Shown: positions 58,401 to 63,357 of the stretch, one piece after another | Numbering within the stretch: the stretch's first letter is position 1 | Layout of the letters: each line of letters opens with the position of its first letter | NCBI GenBank assembly: GCA_033980235.1 | Contig: CM067064.1 | Location: forward strand, 33,077,497 to 33,141,496 | Length of the DNA: 64,000 nucleotides | Direction of reading: 5' to 3' | Source: Diadema setosum | Taxonomy: Eukaryota > Echinodermata > Echinoidea > Diadematoida > Diadematidae | Program-made: the position numbers and the translations under genes | The notes under the pieces: generated by a model | Seen by the model: only the letters and a program-made list of their open reading frames with translations | Told to the model about the DNA's origin: nothing | Databases searched by the model: none

Positions 58401-61400
58401 ACCATGCAGAAAATGAATATATGATTCATAGTGCTGCTTCAAGTGCTACTACTCCCCCATAGATTGCTGCGAAAATGAGAAGCAGGAACAATTAATTTGC
58501 ATAAGAGATACAGAATGTTCTCAGTTGACCATAAGTTACAAATATAAGGTATATTGATGTAGAAAATAACTGGCTTGATCTGCAGAAGCAAAAATGTTGT
58601 CTCTGTAAACATTTTCACAGTAATTAATGTACTTGGTTGGAAATATCGTGTGGGTATTGGATCTCGTCTTCTTGACTTTTGTGGATGTTTGATGGGAATT
58701 TTGGGAGGGATTGCAAGGTAGATTAAGTTTCATAATTGGAAGGGAGCGTGGCAGGTTTTGTTGTGCGCTGTGCGGTTTATGTAGGTAAGGGTGCTCATGT
58801 AGGGTGAAGTGATGGCCGGGTCGGGAGTGATGTCCGTTTTGTATGAATGCTGGTTTCAATTGGTCAGTGCTGATGGTGTCGTGTGAGGAAGTGATGAGGT
58901 CATTGTGCGTGCAACGAACATTGATTTGTGTTGTGTGCATGTTGAGGAAGTGTGCAGTATGTCCTGCAGGAACTTTAGGCAATGGACATACCTGTAGTCA
59001 GATGGTGCCATGTCCGTCTTGACATGTTCATGTTGAGTGATGCACTCACCTGGGAATCATATTTTCTTACGTCATGTAGACAGGCTCTGCAGCGGAGCAC
59101 CCTATGTCTGTCTGCACTGCAGTACACCTAATGCCAAGGAGAACAAATGTGACCCTGCTTCGCAAAACCAATAAAAGTCACCAGACATGGATTTTTAGTT
59201 AAGGGCACTACATTGTAGATCCTGAAAGAGTAGACTCTGAGCTTTAAAGTGTATAACTCAATTCAAATGGACTCTCCTTACCTATCTAAATAATGGAAAG
59301 AAAGCACATCACACTCTGGAAAAGTGTAAACTGTCCAGAAAACAGGCTCTGAAGTACAGGGTCTATTCAAGCGCTTTATGTTTTCCAAGCCGTGCTAGTT
59401 GTACAATGAAAGGGACAAAACAGAGGGTGTAAACCATCGGAGCAACAACAATGAAGATATTATTAGATGAAGCTGAAATTGAGCATGTTTTATTTGTTTG
59501 ATAGATACTTTCTGCAAATCAATATACATAAGTTACATAATCATGAACATGTAGGAAATATACAAAGTAAATTTAACACAGGGTCGTTTGACTTGCATAA
59601 ACAACGATATACAAAAGTTACATAATCATGAACATGTAAGAAATATACAAAGTAGATTTAACACCGAGTTGTTTGACTTGCATAAACAATGATATAAACG
59701 GAAATTAATGATTTAATATACAGTATGCATGTCTATGCAGCAGGGATTACAATAACAATTGTATAGTTAAGAAGCGATTATTGAGAGGGCCGCCATTATA
59801 AGCATTGCTTGAAAAGATGGCTGGCCCAAGGAAAAGGCAGGGACATACTAGATTCGTAACAATACAAATTCTGCTGCTATTAACACATTCTGTCCATGAT
59901 TAGGTTATAGTGCAAACTTTCAAAGCAGTAGTGTTATCATTTAAAAAATTATTAGACTTGAAAGTGAAGAGTGTGCAAAGGATTTTCAAGAAATGAAAAC
60001 GGTCCTGTAAGACATACCTGATCATTCAACAATGTACTCTCCCCCCAAAAAGGGTTGTAGCAAAACTGCTGAAAGCACACTTCCCATTCATGTTGTGATC
60101 CCAAACTAAAGAATAATGTAGAAGGAAAGCTCTTTCAGAAAATATGAAGAACTCAGATTGACTCGGTTGCCCCATTTCACCTTTATTGAGTCCCCCCGTA
60201 AAATGAAGGGGTGCGACGTTTTGTTGGTTTTTGTGATGCACGGTCACAAATGTTAGTTTCTCAGTTCATCTGGCATCATCGGCTTTTGGGCATCATTTGA
60301 ATCGACTGATATTTGAGGTAGTAGTGTGACCATGTGATGGCTGGAGTGGACCGACAATGTTGATGTGGACATATGATCGAATCGTGCATCAGAAGATGAG
60401 AAACTGCCAAGGGGTGTTTTCTTGTGGCAATGAATTTTGCTGCATTGACTCTGTAGACATGTTTGGCCCATGAAGAAACATCACGGTTGATATTGTTCTA
60501 CACAAATCTGTCAATGACCATTCTTTTTCATTGCTCCTATCCCTTGGATGAGATAGCTGATGAAAGGATTGAAAGATGGCCTTGCTTCAACCCATTAAGG
60601 ACAGTGTGATTTTGCTACAACACACATTTCCCATAGACCCTTGCCCGAGTATACTCGGGACTCGTCCTCAATGGGTTAAAAGGCTAAAACTGGGTTGTAT
60701 GGACGAAAAAGTCCAGTTTTTGGCAAATCACACAATATTGTGCAATCTGATGAGGCGATTGGTACTGGTGTGAGTTTGAGTGAGCTGTCAGCTGTGAGTT
60801 AGTTGTTTGATTTCCTTGTCATTCGCTTGGGCGAGGGCAGGGATGTCGAAGGTCATGGTGTAGTGTTAACGTTGTTGATGAAAACTTGAGAGAGTGTCAG
60901 CAGCCATGTTGCGTTTGCCCGAAATGTGATGGTAGTGCATTGGGAAATGAAGTCAAGATGACAAATCTCCCATGGTGAGTACCAAGTTGTCAAGGTTGCT
61001 GTAGAGAGCATAGGTACGGGGCTTGTGATCAGTACACGGACAAATCAATTCCCTTCAAGCATGTGGTGAAAATACTTGATACATACAGGTTTATAGAGAG
61101 CGAGCGGCTCATGTCCAAACGCAATGTAGCGAGTTTCAGCTGGCTGTAGTCGTTTAGAGAAAAATGTGACAGGTTGCCATGTACCATCAATGCAATATTA
61201 CTAGACTACGCCGCTGATGCAGACATCCAACGCATTTGTGAGGAGACAGAGGTGTGCATCCATCTTTTAATGAACTAGGATGATGGTTTCTGTTTATATA
61301 TAGTCCTGCTTTGGCTGTGTTAAATAAACAGAGTTAGTCGTCATTGAGTGAGATGGGCTTATCTTCCCTTTGAGCATTTCTCAAATCTGCTGGTGAGTGG

Positions 61401-62308
61401 TCGCATCAAATCAGCGCGCTGAGGGTGAGAAATCTGGATTGAAGTTGATGACACCCAGAAATTCTTGCTGCTTGTAGAGTACACATTTTGAAGTGCATCT
61501 TTGATCAGTGAAATACTCTGCAAATTCCAGAGTGTTGGGGAAAATATATCAATTCCCAGTTCAAAAGAAAAGAAGTGACAGTCTCAGTAATGTCTAGAAA
61601 TTCAATTTTTCATTTCGATTTCAATTTAAAGAATGTTGTTATGCTCTTGTTCTTTTGCAGGGGTTGGAAATAGGCGAGCTCATGTCAAAGTATAGCAAGG
61701 CACAGGAGAGTGGAACAAGGCGAGAACCCCAGCCTGTCCCAAGCAACTATGAGTCCGATGCTCTGACAAAGCTATGGCCAACACCTGGTCCAAGACAAGA
61801 GGAGATCTCGGCCGTAGCAAGCCAGCCAGAGAATGGGATGGAGGGTCACTACCAGCAGCCTTCAACTTCATCTCCTAACAACATGATGATCCCCGCTGCA
61901 TCAACATCTACACCGGTAAGTCCAAACAAAACTGACCCCAACATTGCACATGTGGAGTTGACAAGAGCGGAGCATCAGCCCCACAGTAGCCCGACGCGGC
62001 TGGGGAATCCCCCAGCTGGTGGGGTCAGGGTTATGGCCCTGCCACCGTTAGAGGTCAAAGTGGACGACCAGCCAGAATACAACAATAATGGCCCGGACAA
62101 TAGTGGGAAGCGGTTGTCGTCTGGTTCGGCGGGAGGTGGTCAGGTTAACGGTTACCCTCCCTCTCCAAGAGGCAAGGAGCGTTCTCTGTCTGCTGAAAGC
62201 CAGGGGCAAAAGGCGACGACAACGCCCACACGTTCGAGTGTGAAGCGGGCACCTCAGGCATCTGATAATATTCTGAAACGGGGAATTTTGCGGGGAAAGA
62301 GAAAATGA
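25333..62308 (+). CDS. MYO15: Class XV unconventional myosin, C-terminal half (14 exons)
   Basis: This is the host gene of the window. Exons at 25333-25427, 27505-27546, 32413-32528, 34251-34336, 35007-35162, 36467-36561, 38604-38686, 40152-40380, 40835-41009, 46525-46685, 47326-47459, 47965-48232, 55647-55781 and 61661-62308 have AG/GT borders and phases that fit at every junction. Together they give 806 residues and a stop. Domain order is SH3 (second half), linker, MyTH4, FERM, Ser/Pro-rich tail. Class XV rather than VII is chosen because the MyTH4-FERM junction reads like vertebrate MYO15A (an RYGGR motif, then KRQQFILPGG) and the SH3 has GRSGLFP. Myosin XV is an actin motor that carries cargo to the tips of actin protrusions, and the tail binds cargo. 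Motor, neck and first MyTH4-FERM are not in view. Introns total about 34 kb and are full of transposons. Confidence 0.93.
25428..27504. other. Myosin intron 1 of window
   Basis: Pyrimidine-rich (CTCT/TGTCT) sequence occupies 25500-25800, and poly-C tracts occur at about 26480 and 26630. Neither the pyrimidine-rich open frames nor anything else looks like a gene. Confidence 0.7.
27505..27546 (+). CDS. MYO15: Myosin XV exon 2: 42-bp linker exon (tentative)
   Basis: A pyrimidine-rich tract followed by GATCAG precedes the exon, and GAG/GTAAAT ends it. It starts and ends in phase 0, which fits exons 1 and 3, and encodes 14 residues (AQNRVNIESRMREE). It lies between SH3 and MyTH4, a poorly conserved linker in the family, so similarity cannot confirm it. 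Because it is phase-neutral, the transcript would stay in frame if it were skipped. Confidence rests only on splice sites and phase. Confidence 0.5.
27811..28375. mobile_element. 565-bp TTAA MITE with about 125-bp TIRs
   Basis: The left end TTAAAGGACAAGTTCACCTT and right end AAGGTGAACTTGTCCTTTAA are inverse copies, and the match continues for about 125 bp through TCCGACAATCCGTTCAAAAG. This kind of element, with TTAAAGGACAAGTTCACC ends, is frequent in echinoderm genomes as far as I know. It is non-coding. A decayed relative lies at 39600-40030. Confidence 0.85.
28376..30230. other. Myosin intron 2, left part
   Basis: A remnant of a MITE end (GGGTGGAGTATCCCTTTAAG near 29027) and AT-rich unique sequence; no gene. 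Confidence 0.6.
30240..30423. repeat. (TTTA)n-rich tract
   Basis: Imperfect TTTA/TTCA microsatellite. The Phe/Leu/Tyr-rich open frames across it reflect the repeat and are not proteins. A (GT)n tract follows at about 30497-30530. Confidence 0.85.
30588..31873 (+). mobile_element. HINE/Helentron-like element, subfamily B, copy 2
   Basis: The head ATGCCTCCGCC at about 30594, CCGTCCGT/CCTT microsatellite to 30690, a body nearly identical to that at 2111-3431, then GGCGGAGGCAT, the hairpin GTCGCCAAAGCGAC (31850-31863) and ATTTCTAGTT. It lies in the intron before the first MyTH4 exon, in the same direction as the gene. Confidence 0.75.
31874..32412. other. Myosin intron 2, right part
   Basis: AT-rich sequence; a (GTTT)n tract at about 32336-32372 directly precedes the acceptor of exon 3. 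No gene. Confidence 0.65.
32413..32528 (+). CDS. MYO15: Myosin XV exon 3: start of MyTH4 domain
   Basis: The acceptor is either ACACAG/CAG or the in-frame NAGNAG alternative three bases later (exon start 32416), so one Gln may be optional. The exon encodes a Pro-rich stretch and then FSMPEFASKYFRESSD, the conserved first helix of MyTH4 (compare FSMLEFAQKYFR in vertebrate MYO15A). It ends in phase 2 at the donor GATAA/GTAGGT. Confidence 0.88.
33420..33723 (+). mobile_element. LINE 3' tail ending in AATAAA and (GAAT)n
   Basis: The segment ends 'CATAGACCAATAAAGAAATG' followed by a short (GAAT)n tail, the usual 3' end of a CR1/Jockey-like LINE or its derivative. No coding part remains. The left boundary is estimated. 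Confidence 0.5.
34251..34336 (+). CDS. MYO15: Myosin XV exon 4: MyTH4 basic insert
   Basis: The acceptor GGTAAG/GTTC joins phase 2 to give Lys. The exon encodes FIMQRKSDGSIRGSLKFMG and a further Lys/Arg-rich stretch, and ends in phase 1 at AAAAG/GTGAGA. This is the variable basic segment between the first and second conserved MyTH4 helices. Splice phase and position support it more than sequence identity. Confidence 0.8.
34922..34962 (+). mobile_element. Solo head of the ATGCCTCCGCC family
   Basis: TTTTTATGCCTCCGCC and a shortened GGTGCCAGAGGCATTAT match the head of the HINE-like elements, but no microsatellite, body or tail follows. It lies 45-85 bp upstream of the acceptor of myosin exon 5. 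Confidence 0.7.
35007..35162 (+). CDS. MYO15: Myosin XV exon 5: MyTH4 core
   Basis: The acceptor CCAACAG/AGAAG joins phase 1 to give Glu. After an acidic/Gln-rich stretch the exon reads AVSFTNSPIQASLIEI, which matches the MyTH4 motif 'F(T/S)..P(I/L).SL..L' of MYO15A. It ends in phase 1 at CTTG/GTGAGT. A solo copy of a repeat head lies 45-85 bp upstream of the acceptor. Confidence 0.92.
35163..36466. other. Myosin intron 5
   Basis: AT-rich intron sequence without a recognisable repeat family or gene. Confidence 0.6.
36467..36561 (+). CDS. MYO15: Myosin XV exon 6: MyTH4 MGDYPL segment
   Basis: The acceptor is ACATATAG and the donor AAG/GTATGT. It encodes LMQIMGDYPL, the hallmark MyTH4 motif (MGD.PL in myosins VII, X and XV), followed by a helix ending in ILIIK. 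Phase is 1 in and 0 out. Confidence 0.92.
36880..37183. mobile_element. 304-bp MITE, TIR CAGAGACTCCAAC, 6-bp target duplication
   Basis: CAGAGACTCCAAC (36880) and the inverse GTTGGAGTCTCTG (ends 37183) are flanked by GTATCA on both sides (36874-36879 and 37184-37189). CGGGAGA / TCTCCCG motifs repeat inside. It is non-coding and lies in the intron between exons 6 and 7. Confidence 0.85.
37184..38603. other. Myosin intron 6, right part
   Basis: A short family D fragment lies at 38030-38130 (TTTCACCAAAAGCCCCAAT, GGGGGCCCCC palindrome). The rest is unique AT-rich sequence with no gene. Confidence 0.55.
38604..38686 (+). CDS. MYO15: Myosin XV exon 7: MyTH4 RDEILCQVIKQVTDN
   Basis: The acceptor is TGCTCAG and the donor AGAG/GTGAGT. 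It carries LRDEILCQVIKQVTDN, the most conserved MyTH4 motif (RDE.YCQ..KQ.T.N). Phase is 0 in and 2 out. Confidence 0.95.
39382..39485. repeat. 52-bp tandem duplication
   Basis: GTTTTTGGTTTTCTTTTTGT begins at 39382 and again at 39434; the two units differ by a few bases. Confidence 0.8.
39494..39580. mobile_element. TTAA-type short MITE, copy b
   Basis: CCTGTTGAAGACAGG at the left and GTCCTCAATGGGTTAA at the right, with TATGGGAAATGTGTGTTATA and GCAAAATCAG inside, match copies a, c, d and e of the family. Confidence 0.7.
39600..40030. mobile_element. Decayed TTAA MITE related to that at 27811
   Basis: Shared phrases include TTTTTCACAGATTGTCC, a GATGTGTTCAATTGATG region and CAATCCACATATCCATGTA. 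The TIRs are eroded and a short insertion disturbs the right part. Confidence 0.5.
40152..40380 (+). CDS. MYO15: Myosin XV exon 8: C-terminal MyTH4 helices
   Basis: The acceptor is TGTGTAG and the donor CTG/GTGAGT. It reads QQGWRLLLLLTAYMPCSKVL, then a helical stretch ending in KALRYGGRRVMP. The GWRLL...TAY..CS..L and LR.GGR signatures are those of MYO15-type MyTH4 domains. GC content is clearly higher than in the flanking introns. Confidence 0.95.
40835..41009 (+). CDS. MYO15: Myosin XV exon 9: FERM F1 lobe
   Basis: The acceptor is TCTTAG and the donor AACA/GTACGT. It reads KRQQFILPGG, then a ubiquitin-like F1 fold ending in EFGLFVIIGN. The KRQ.F.LPGG strand at the MyTH4-FERM junction is typical of myosin XV. 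Phase is 0 in and 1 out. The following intron of 5.5 kb is one of the repeat-rich ones. Confidence 0.94.
41507..41712. repeat. 103-bp tandem duplication
   Basis: CTGGCCAGGCCCCGGTCCCC begins at 41507 and at 41610, and the copies are almost identical, ending in TCAGTAAGTAAGCTT. The unit is much richer in GC than the intron. Confidence 0.9.
41740..41964 (+). CDS. Short acidic reading frame, unknown (possible transposon N-terminus)
   Basis: From ATG 41740 the frame reads MSSPIWVNFDIDDDDEDCSS, then Glu/Asp-rich residues to PERYRRAAPN and a stop at 41964. I do not recognise it. Strongly acidic starts like this are found in many transposase genes, and the locus is CpG-rich and repeat-bounded, so a first exon of a decayed transposon gene is possible. 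The latter part after PERYR may be non-coding. Low complexity alone could explain the open frame. Confidence 0.25.
   Translation: MSSPIWVNFDIDDDDEDCSSDDSREEEEAHEVEGEDGEGEAADEPERYRRAAPNPGRGTLCVHSYTLRVGAGRG
42285..42450. repeat. CTAGTAGTA low-complexity tract
   Basis: Imperfect AGT/ACT trinucleotide-type repeat with many CTAG and TACTAGTA palindromes. Confidence 0.85.
42660..43150. repeat. GTGGGGC / TCACGAG repeat array (locus 2, inverted)
   Basis: GGTGGGGCTGAATTCACGAG, CAGGCGAGTCGCCGTAGTAT and CGCAGTGGTGGGGCCCATTT are the inverse of phrases at 22540-23230. A TTTAGGGTTAGG stretch (42900) likewise mirrors the CCCTAA tract at 23126. Units occur twice here. Confidence 0.75.
44093..44170 (-). mobile_element. 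tRNA-derived SINE fragment 1
   Basis: On the minus strand it reads CTATACCTCAGTTGACAGAG (D-arm like) and ends in a GGTTCAAATCCTG-type B box (AGGATTTGAACCTG on plus). The anticodon arm is eroded. Confidence 0.6.
44380..44440 (-). mobile_element. tRNA-derived SINE fragment 2
   Basis: The plus strand has GGGGTTTGAACCTGAGACCT (inverse B box) then GGATTGCTAGACACGGTGCT, parallel to the better copy at 46880. The D-arm is degraded. Confidence 0.6.
46525..46685 (+). CDS. MYO15: Myosin XV exon 10: FERM F1/F2
   Basis: The acceptor CCTTCCAG/AGC joins phase 1 to give Lys, and the donor is CAG/GTATGT. It reads DYIMDVSTHMEQMGVGFVLL, then FRRILWMRPLRLENED, matching 'YILDV..EMEQ....LWFRR.LW..PL.FEN' in MYO15A. 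Confidence 0.95.
46880..46956 (-). mobile_element. tRNA-Ala(AGC)-like SINE head
   Basis: The minus strand reads TATAGCTCAGTTGGTAGAGC (intact D-arm/A box), then an anticodon arm CCGGG-CTAGCAA-TCCGG with AGC as anticodon, then GGGTTTGAATCTC (B box). The T-stem and acceptor do not pair, so it is a tRNA-derived SINE and not a working tRNA. It lies in intron 10. Confidence 0.65.
47326..47459 (+). CDS. MYO15: Myosin XV exon 11: FERM F2
   Basis: The acceptor is ATCTCCAG and the donor CCCA/GTAAGT. It begins VRQDYIAGHLV (compare LPDYLKG in other MyTH4-FERM myosins) and encodes F2 helices with SSIIHLAALQIKA. Phase is 0 in and 2 out. Confidence 0.93.
47965..48232 (+). CDS. MYO15: Myosin XV exon 12: FERM F2/F3
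   Basis: The acceptor is CTCCTGCAG and the donor CCAT/GTGAGT. It reads DINLVLPYNV, then a helix with PAQARARFVGVLQRW, FGCSFFPV and LLAINKEGFYVL, the F3 (PH/PTB-like) start. MYO15A has matching HQARAQFLGLL, FGSSFF and LAINHNGLNFL. A transposon nest begins 23 bp after the donor. Confidence 0.95.
48588..48643 (+). repeat. DIRS left inverted terminal repeat
   Basis: GAGAGTACGATGCATAAGAG through GGAGAGCCCGCACGCGCGTC to CAGCAATA is the inverse of 53446-53501 with three or so differences. The outermost 23 bp of the element (48565-48587) are unique to this end. Confidence 0.85.
48830..50107 (+). pseudogene. DIRS gag-like ORF1, interrupted by one in-frame TAG
   Basis: The frame (possible upstream ATG at 48695; MSSKEQ at 48830) encodes a Ser/Thr/Lys-rich start, then acidic and helical parts. 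It stops at TAG 49796-49798 after LLFGDDLTR, and the same frame goes on through MKDLKEQHKA, an Arg-rich FHPYRRPF region and a Gln/Pro-rich basic end to the stop at 50107. The Arg-rich end of DIRS gag-like proteins argues that the TAG is a single nonsense change. It is a structural nucleic-acid-binding protein by analogy. Confidence 0.7.
50167..51242 (+). pseudogene. DIRS reverse transcriptase, frameshifted at the active site
   Basis: RT motifs in order are FISNIFTRPKKNGSLRVILD, MDSIHTAMQFI, SVDLQDAYYSVPV and YCALPNGLSTAPRLFTKLL. The first frame ends in a stop at 50889, just where the catalytic YLDD (50883-50894) reads in another frame, so an indel lies just before it. The second frame goes on through FLVHQTKSV, TFLGFVLNS and the thumb to a stop at 51242. 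Identity to the DIRS group is clear, but the protein cannot be made whole from this copy. Confidence 0.85.
51233..52192 (+). CDS. DIRS RNase H and C-terminal pol region (frame open)
   Basis: The frame overlaps the RT end, with a second frameshift near 51235. RNase H motifs are ELRTDASGSGWGA (about 51370), NEINYLETLA and IRMDNTTAVSYINNMGG. The C-terminal third has PEIDLFASRLNAQLPRYITW and FYAFPPFCLIPKCLQKI, the region that follows RNase H in DIRS pol and is often labelled methylase-like. It removes RNA from hybrids in the retrotransposition cycle; here it lacks an intact RT upstream. Confidence 0.82.
   Translation: MALKANKDHFDRKMSLSNRAKQELKWWIDHIQYTSNPIDRPRHTIELRTDASGSGWGATDMCTNIGGRWNEVEREKAVNNEINYLETLAAGLALKSFCSNLRNVHVLIRMDNTTAVSYINNMGGFRSQECNNLAHDIWEWCIERQIWITAAYLPGRLNTTADFMSRKFNDRTESMLNKAQFTEVVEHFGLPEIDLFASRLNAQLPRYITWQPDPSAENVDAFTVDWGPLWFYAFPPFCLIPKCLQKIRADKATGLLVVPNWPTQSWFPALQDMLTEKPLVLHRHAQLLVQPVSFMPHPLHKHLDLLCCRLSANPSGRRD
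52150..53127 (+). CDS. DIRS tyrosine recombinase (open frame, 325 codons)
   Basis: The frame overlaps the end of pol and is uninterrupted. The N-terminal half is a SAM-like core-binding domain (KSTRQQYHSFISKWKVFC). Catalytic residues of the tyrosine recombinase family are visible: Arg in LLSAQRVQTL (52633), His-x-x-Arg in AHSTRAAS (52963 and 52972), Trp in GWSNEKTF and Tyr in TYYAKP (53068 or 53071). It would integrate the circular DNA product. Whether 52150 is the true start is uncertain, since DIRS recombinases often start inside the pol end. Confidence 0.88.
   Translation: MLQAFSQPFRSQGLSAGTVKVIVASWRKSTRQQYHSFISKWKVFCTANNINYLQTSSEWALEFLSDLFHKGASYGTINSARSALASFLTLTDSSFSISTHPLITRFVKGVFHLRPPRPRYTEVWDVRTVLNYLRRKSPAGELGLKELTLKVTMLLALLSAQRVQTLNALRIDKMTFKDNSVNFVIDDLLKHHRPGNTGQVVSLRAYPPDRRVCIVRYLREYLRRTQIIRKDQKYLLISFCKPYHRVSTQTLSRWIKTVMTEAGIDTSLFSAHSTRAASASAAQRKDLPVHEILAQAGWSNEKTFQTYYAKPLRNENGGFSHAVLS
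53218..53347 (+). repeat. DIRS internal complementary region
   Basis: The first half (to about 53275) is the inverse of the left end (48565-48620) with about two differences; the second half is a perfect inverse of the right end (about 53497-53568). The two are joined at AAATAGAAAATTT, so it is a complementary image of the two ends fused, the template thought to guide circle formation in DIRS replication. It lies directly after the recombinase frame. Confidence 0.88.
53446..53501 (-). repeat. DIRS right inverted terminal repeat
   Basis: TATTGCTGGATGCGCGTGCG through TTATTACTCTTATGCATCGT to AGTCTC is inverse to the left repeat. Sequence from 53502 to 53571 is unique to the right end and is mirrored in the internal complementary region. 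Confidence 0.85.
53679..53876. other. Intron sequence between the nest and next MITE
   Basis: Unique AT-rich sequence; nothing recognised. Confidence 0.6.
53877..54087. mobile_element. 211-bp MITE, ends TACTGTAAAA / TTTTACAGTA
   Basis: TACTGTAAAACATGATATTT and the inverse end ACATTTTACAGTA, with TTTCGCGGAATTAAAATGCA inside, place it with the TACTGTA family. Confidence 0.7.
54301..54547. mobile_element. 247-bp MITE, ends TACTGTATACACCA / TATATACAGTA
   Basis: TACTGTATACACCAAATATT and the inverse end ATATGGCATATATACAGTA are imperfect TIRs of the same family. Confidence 0.65.
55031..55396. mobile_element. TTAA-flanked MITE, 366 bp, copy 2
   Basis: TTAAAGGTCCTGTTTACC and the end TATGCCTTTAA, with a body matching 4841-5223 over its length (ATATCACTATTTTTCTCATT against ATATCATTATTTTTCTCATT). 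It ends 250 bp upstream of exon 13. Confidence 0.8.
55647..55781 (+). CDS. MYO15: Myosin XV exon 13: FERM F3
   Basis: The acceptor is ACCATATAG and the donor CAG/GTGAGC. It starts EILQHVSLGEIVSSRRL and continues through strands to VSRFETNQ, the middle of the F3 lobe. Both ends are phase 0. The splice over the 7.4-kb intron with the DIRS nest keeps the frame. Confidence 0.93.
55876..56014. repeat. 22-bp minisatellite, about six copies
   Basis: GCTTGTGTGTGTGCATGTGC-type units of 22 bp with small changes lie about 100 bp after the exon 13 donor. Reading frames across it are artefacts. Confidence 0.85.
56731..56987 (+). mobile_element. tRNA-derived SINE with (TTA)n tail
   Basis: A GGAATAGTGGATAAGAC A box and ATGGATTCAATTCCTG B box form a tRNA-like head, then CCCACTCGACCTGGGTGTAT and AAATGGGTACTGGGCAATGC, and a TTATTATTATCATTATTATT tail. 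The tRNA-related body with 'ACCTGGGTGTAAATGGGTAC' is a type I associate with sea urchin SINEs. It has no function of its own except as a polymerase III promoter by analogy. Confidence 0.75.
57597..58273. mobile_element. 677-bp TIR element, ends TGTGACCCGC
   Basis: TGTGACCCGCTTCAACAA at the left and TTGTTGTAGCGGGTCACA at the right are inverse. The right part (CAGCCGTCAGCGACTTTAGG) is typical of a repeat I associate with sea urchins. The 91-codon frame on the right arm is a by-product. Confidence 0.75.
59521..59690. repeat. 85-bp tandem duplication
   Basis: AAGTTACATAATCATGAACA occurs at 59530 and 59615; the units extend to GACTTGCATAAACAA with few differences. Confidence 0.85.
60588..60680. 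mobile_element. TTAA-type short MITE, copy d
   Basis: CCCATTAAGGACAG at the left, CTCGTCCTCAATGGGTTAA at the right, with TTTTGCTACAACACACATTT and the CCCGAGTATACTCGGG palindrome inside. It is the best preserved copy of the family in the window and lies in the Gypsy remnant. Confidence 0.75.
61661..62308 (+). CDS. MYO15: Myosin XV exon 14: end of FERM and Ser/Pro-rich tail, stop TGA
   Basis: The acceptor TTTTGCAG opens the exon. It begins GLEIGELMSKYSKAQES, equivalent to the last FERM helix of MYO15A. It then runs on about 195 residues rich in Ser, Pro, Gly, Asn and Thr and ends in a basic cluster (KRGILRGKRK) before TGA at 62306. Vertebrate MYO15A stops soon after FERM with a class-I PDZ ligand, and no such ligand is seen here. 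A consensus donor (ACACCG/GTAAGT) sits inside the exon at 61915/61916 in phase 0, so a shorter form spliced to an exon beyond the window is possible. I saw no obvious AATAAA shortly downstream. Confidence 0.88.
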   Translation, partial: GLEIGELMSKYSKAQESGTRREPQPVPSNYESDALTKLWPTPGPRQEEISAVASQPENGMEGHYQQPSTSSPNNMMIPAASTSTPVSPNKTDPNIAHVELTRAEHQPHSSPTRLGNPPAGGVRVMALPPLEVKVDDQPEYNNNGPDNSGKRLSSGSAGGGQVNGYPPSPRGKERSLSAESQGQKATTTPTRSSVKRAPQASDNILKRGILRGKRK

Positions 62309-62355
62309 AGCAAAGATAGTTTAAACTGCGTGTGACTGCATGCTCTAACTTTTTT

Positions 62356-62446
62356 GCCCATTGAGGACGAGCTGATTTTGCTGCAACACACGTCACCAAT
62401 AGATGCCTGCCTGAGTATACTGGGGGCTATAGTCCTGGACAGGTTA
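62356..62446. mobile_element. TTAA-type short MITE, copy e (likely in myosin 3' UTR)
   Basis: GCCCATTGAGGACGAGCTGA, TTTTGCTGCAACACACGTCA and CTGAGTATACTGGG match copy d; the right end is eroded. It starts 47 bp after the stop codon. Confidence 0.7.
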
Positions 62447-63319
62447 GTTGTGCATTGCTTGTAAATTCTCCCTGACTAATTAGTTGGACTCGATTTTTTT
62501 TCTCATCAAAAATTTGAAGTAATGGAAGGTGCTAAAAGTGATGGCAATTTCCCAAGGCAAGCAACTCATATAAACCTTCCTGAATTGCATGTGACATGAT
62601 TTGTTATTCAAAAGTGAAATTATGTTTCAATCTGAAGCCCGTTTGTGCAGCATCAAGGTGAGCCACACTCAGTAGTTTTTCTTGGAATTGATTTCAAGTA
62701 TTCAAAATATCTTTGAGATGTGAATTCAGATTAGTGTGTTGTGTGAATTCACAAGGGTGATCAACAAATTGTGACAAAAATTGAACAGCTTCTTGAAGAA
62801 CTGTGGACAGAAGCCATAATTTCTTTTTCTAGACATGATTCTTTGGGATTGATGAATACTAATTTTCTTTTACATTTGTACATATCTCTTATCTCTTTAA
62901 CCACTTCTTGAAAACAAAATTTGCTTCCAAAGTTAAGAAGGATTTTGTGTATGATAAACATTCTGGGACATGACATACAATATGAGCTAGATAGTCATAT
63001 CTGGGAATGTGCAGGTTTCAGTGTCACATGTATGGGCACATTACTGAACTTCAAGAAGTATACAAAACAACTCAACATCCTAAACATTTTAATTATGACT
63101 ATTGCTTTATTGGGAAAGAGATCTTTCTCCCAAATCTTCTCAATTGGGTGGTGCAACTGTGACTGTTTCACTTATATATGAATGTATGATTAGTAGGCAT
63201 GCACATGTTATACATTATTCCTGTAATTGCATGAGCATAAGGCTGTAGGTATTGTAAATGCAGCACATGTCCGGAATACATGCATACGTATTGTACATGT
63301 ACATGCATATTTACATGTA

Positions 63320-63357
<38 letters not shown>

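Larger units (their letters stand above)
58536..61480 (-). pseudogene. Degenerate Gypsy-type LTR retrotransposon pol fragments
   Basis: On the minus strand, 61480-61340 resembles the end of Gypsy RT (EFLGVINFNPDFSPSA). About 61270-60860 matches its RNase H (PVTFFSKRLQPAETRYIAFG, YFHHMLEG, SPWEICHLDFISQ), and 60830-60700 the linker after it. Integrase is missing or unreadable. 58980-58620 keeps a C-terminal part with DTISTDQLKPAFI. Stops and frameshifts are common, a short MITE sits inside (60588-60680), and no LTR pair was recognised. It lies antisense in the intron before the last myosin exon. Confidence 0.7.
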
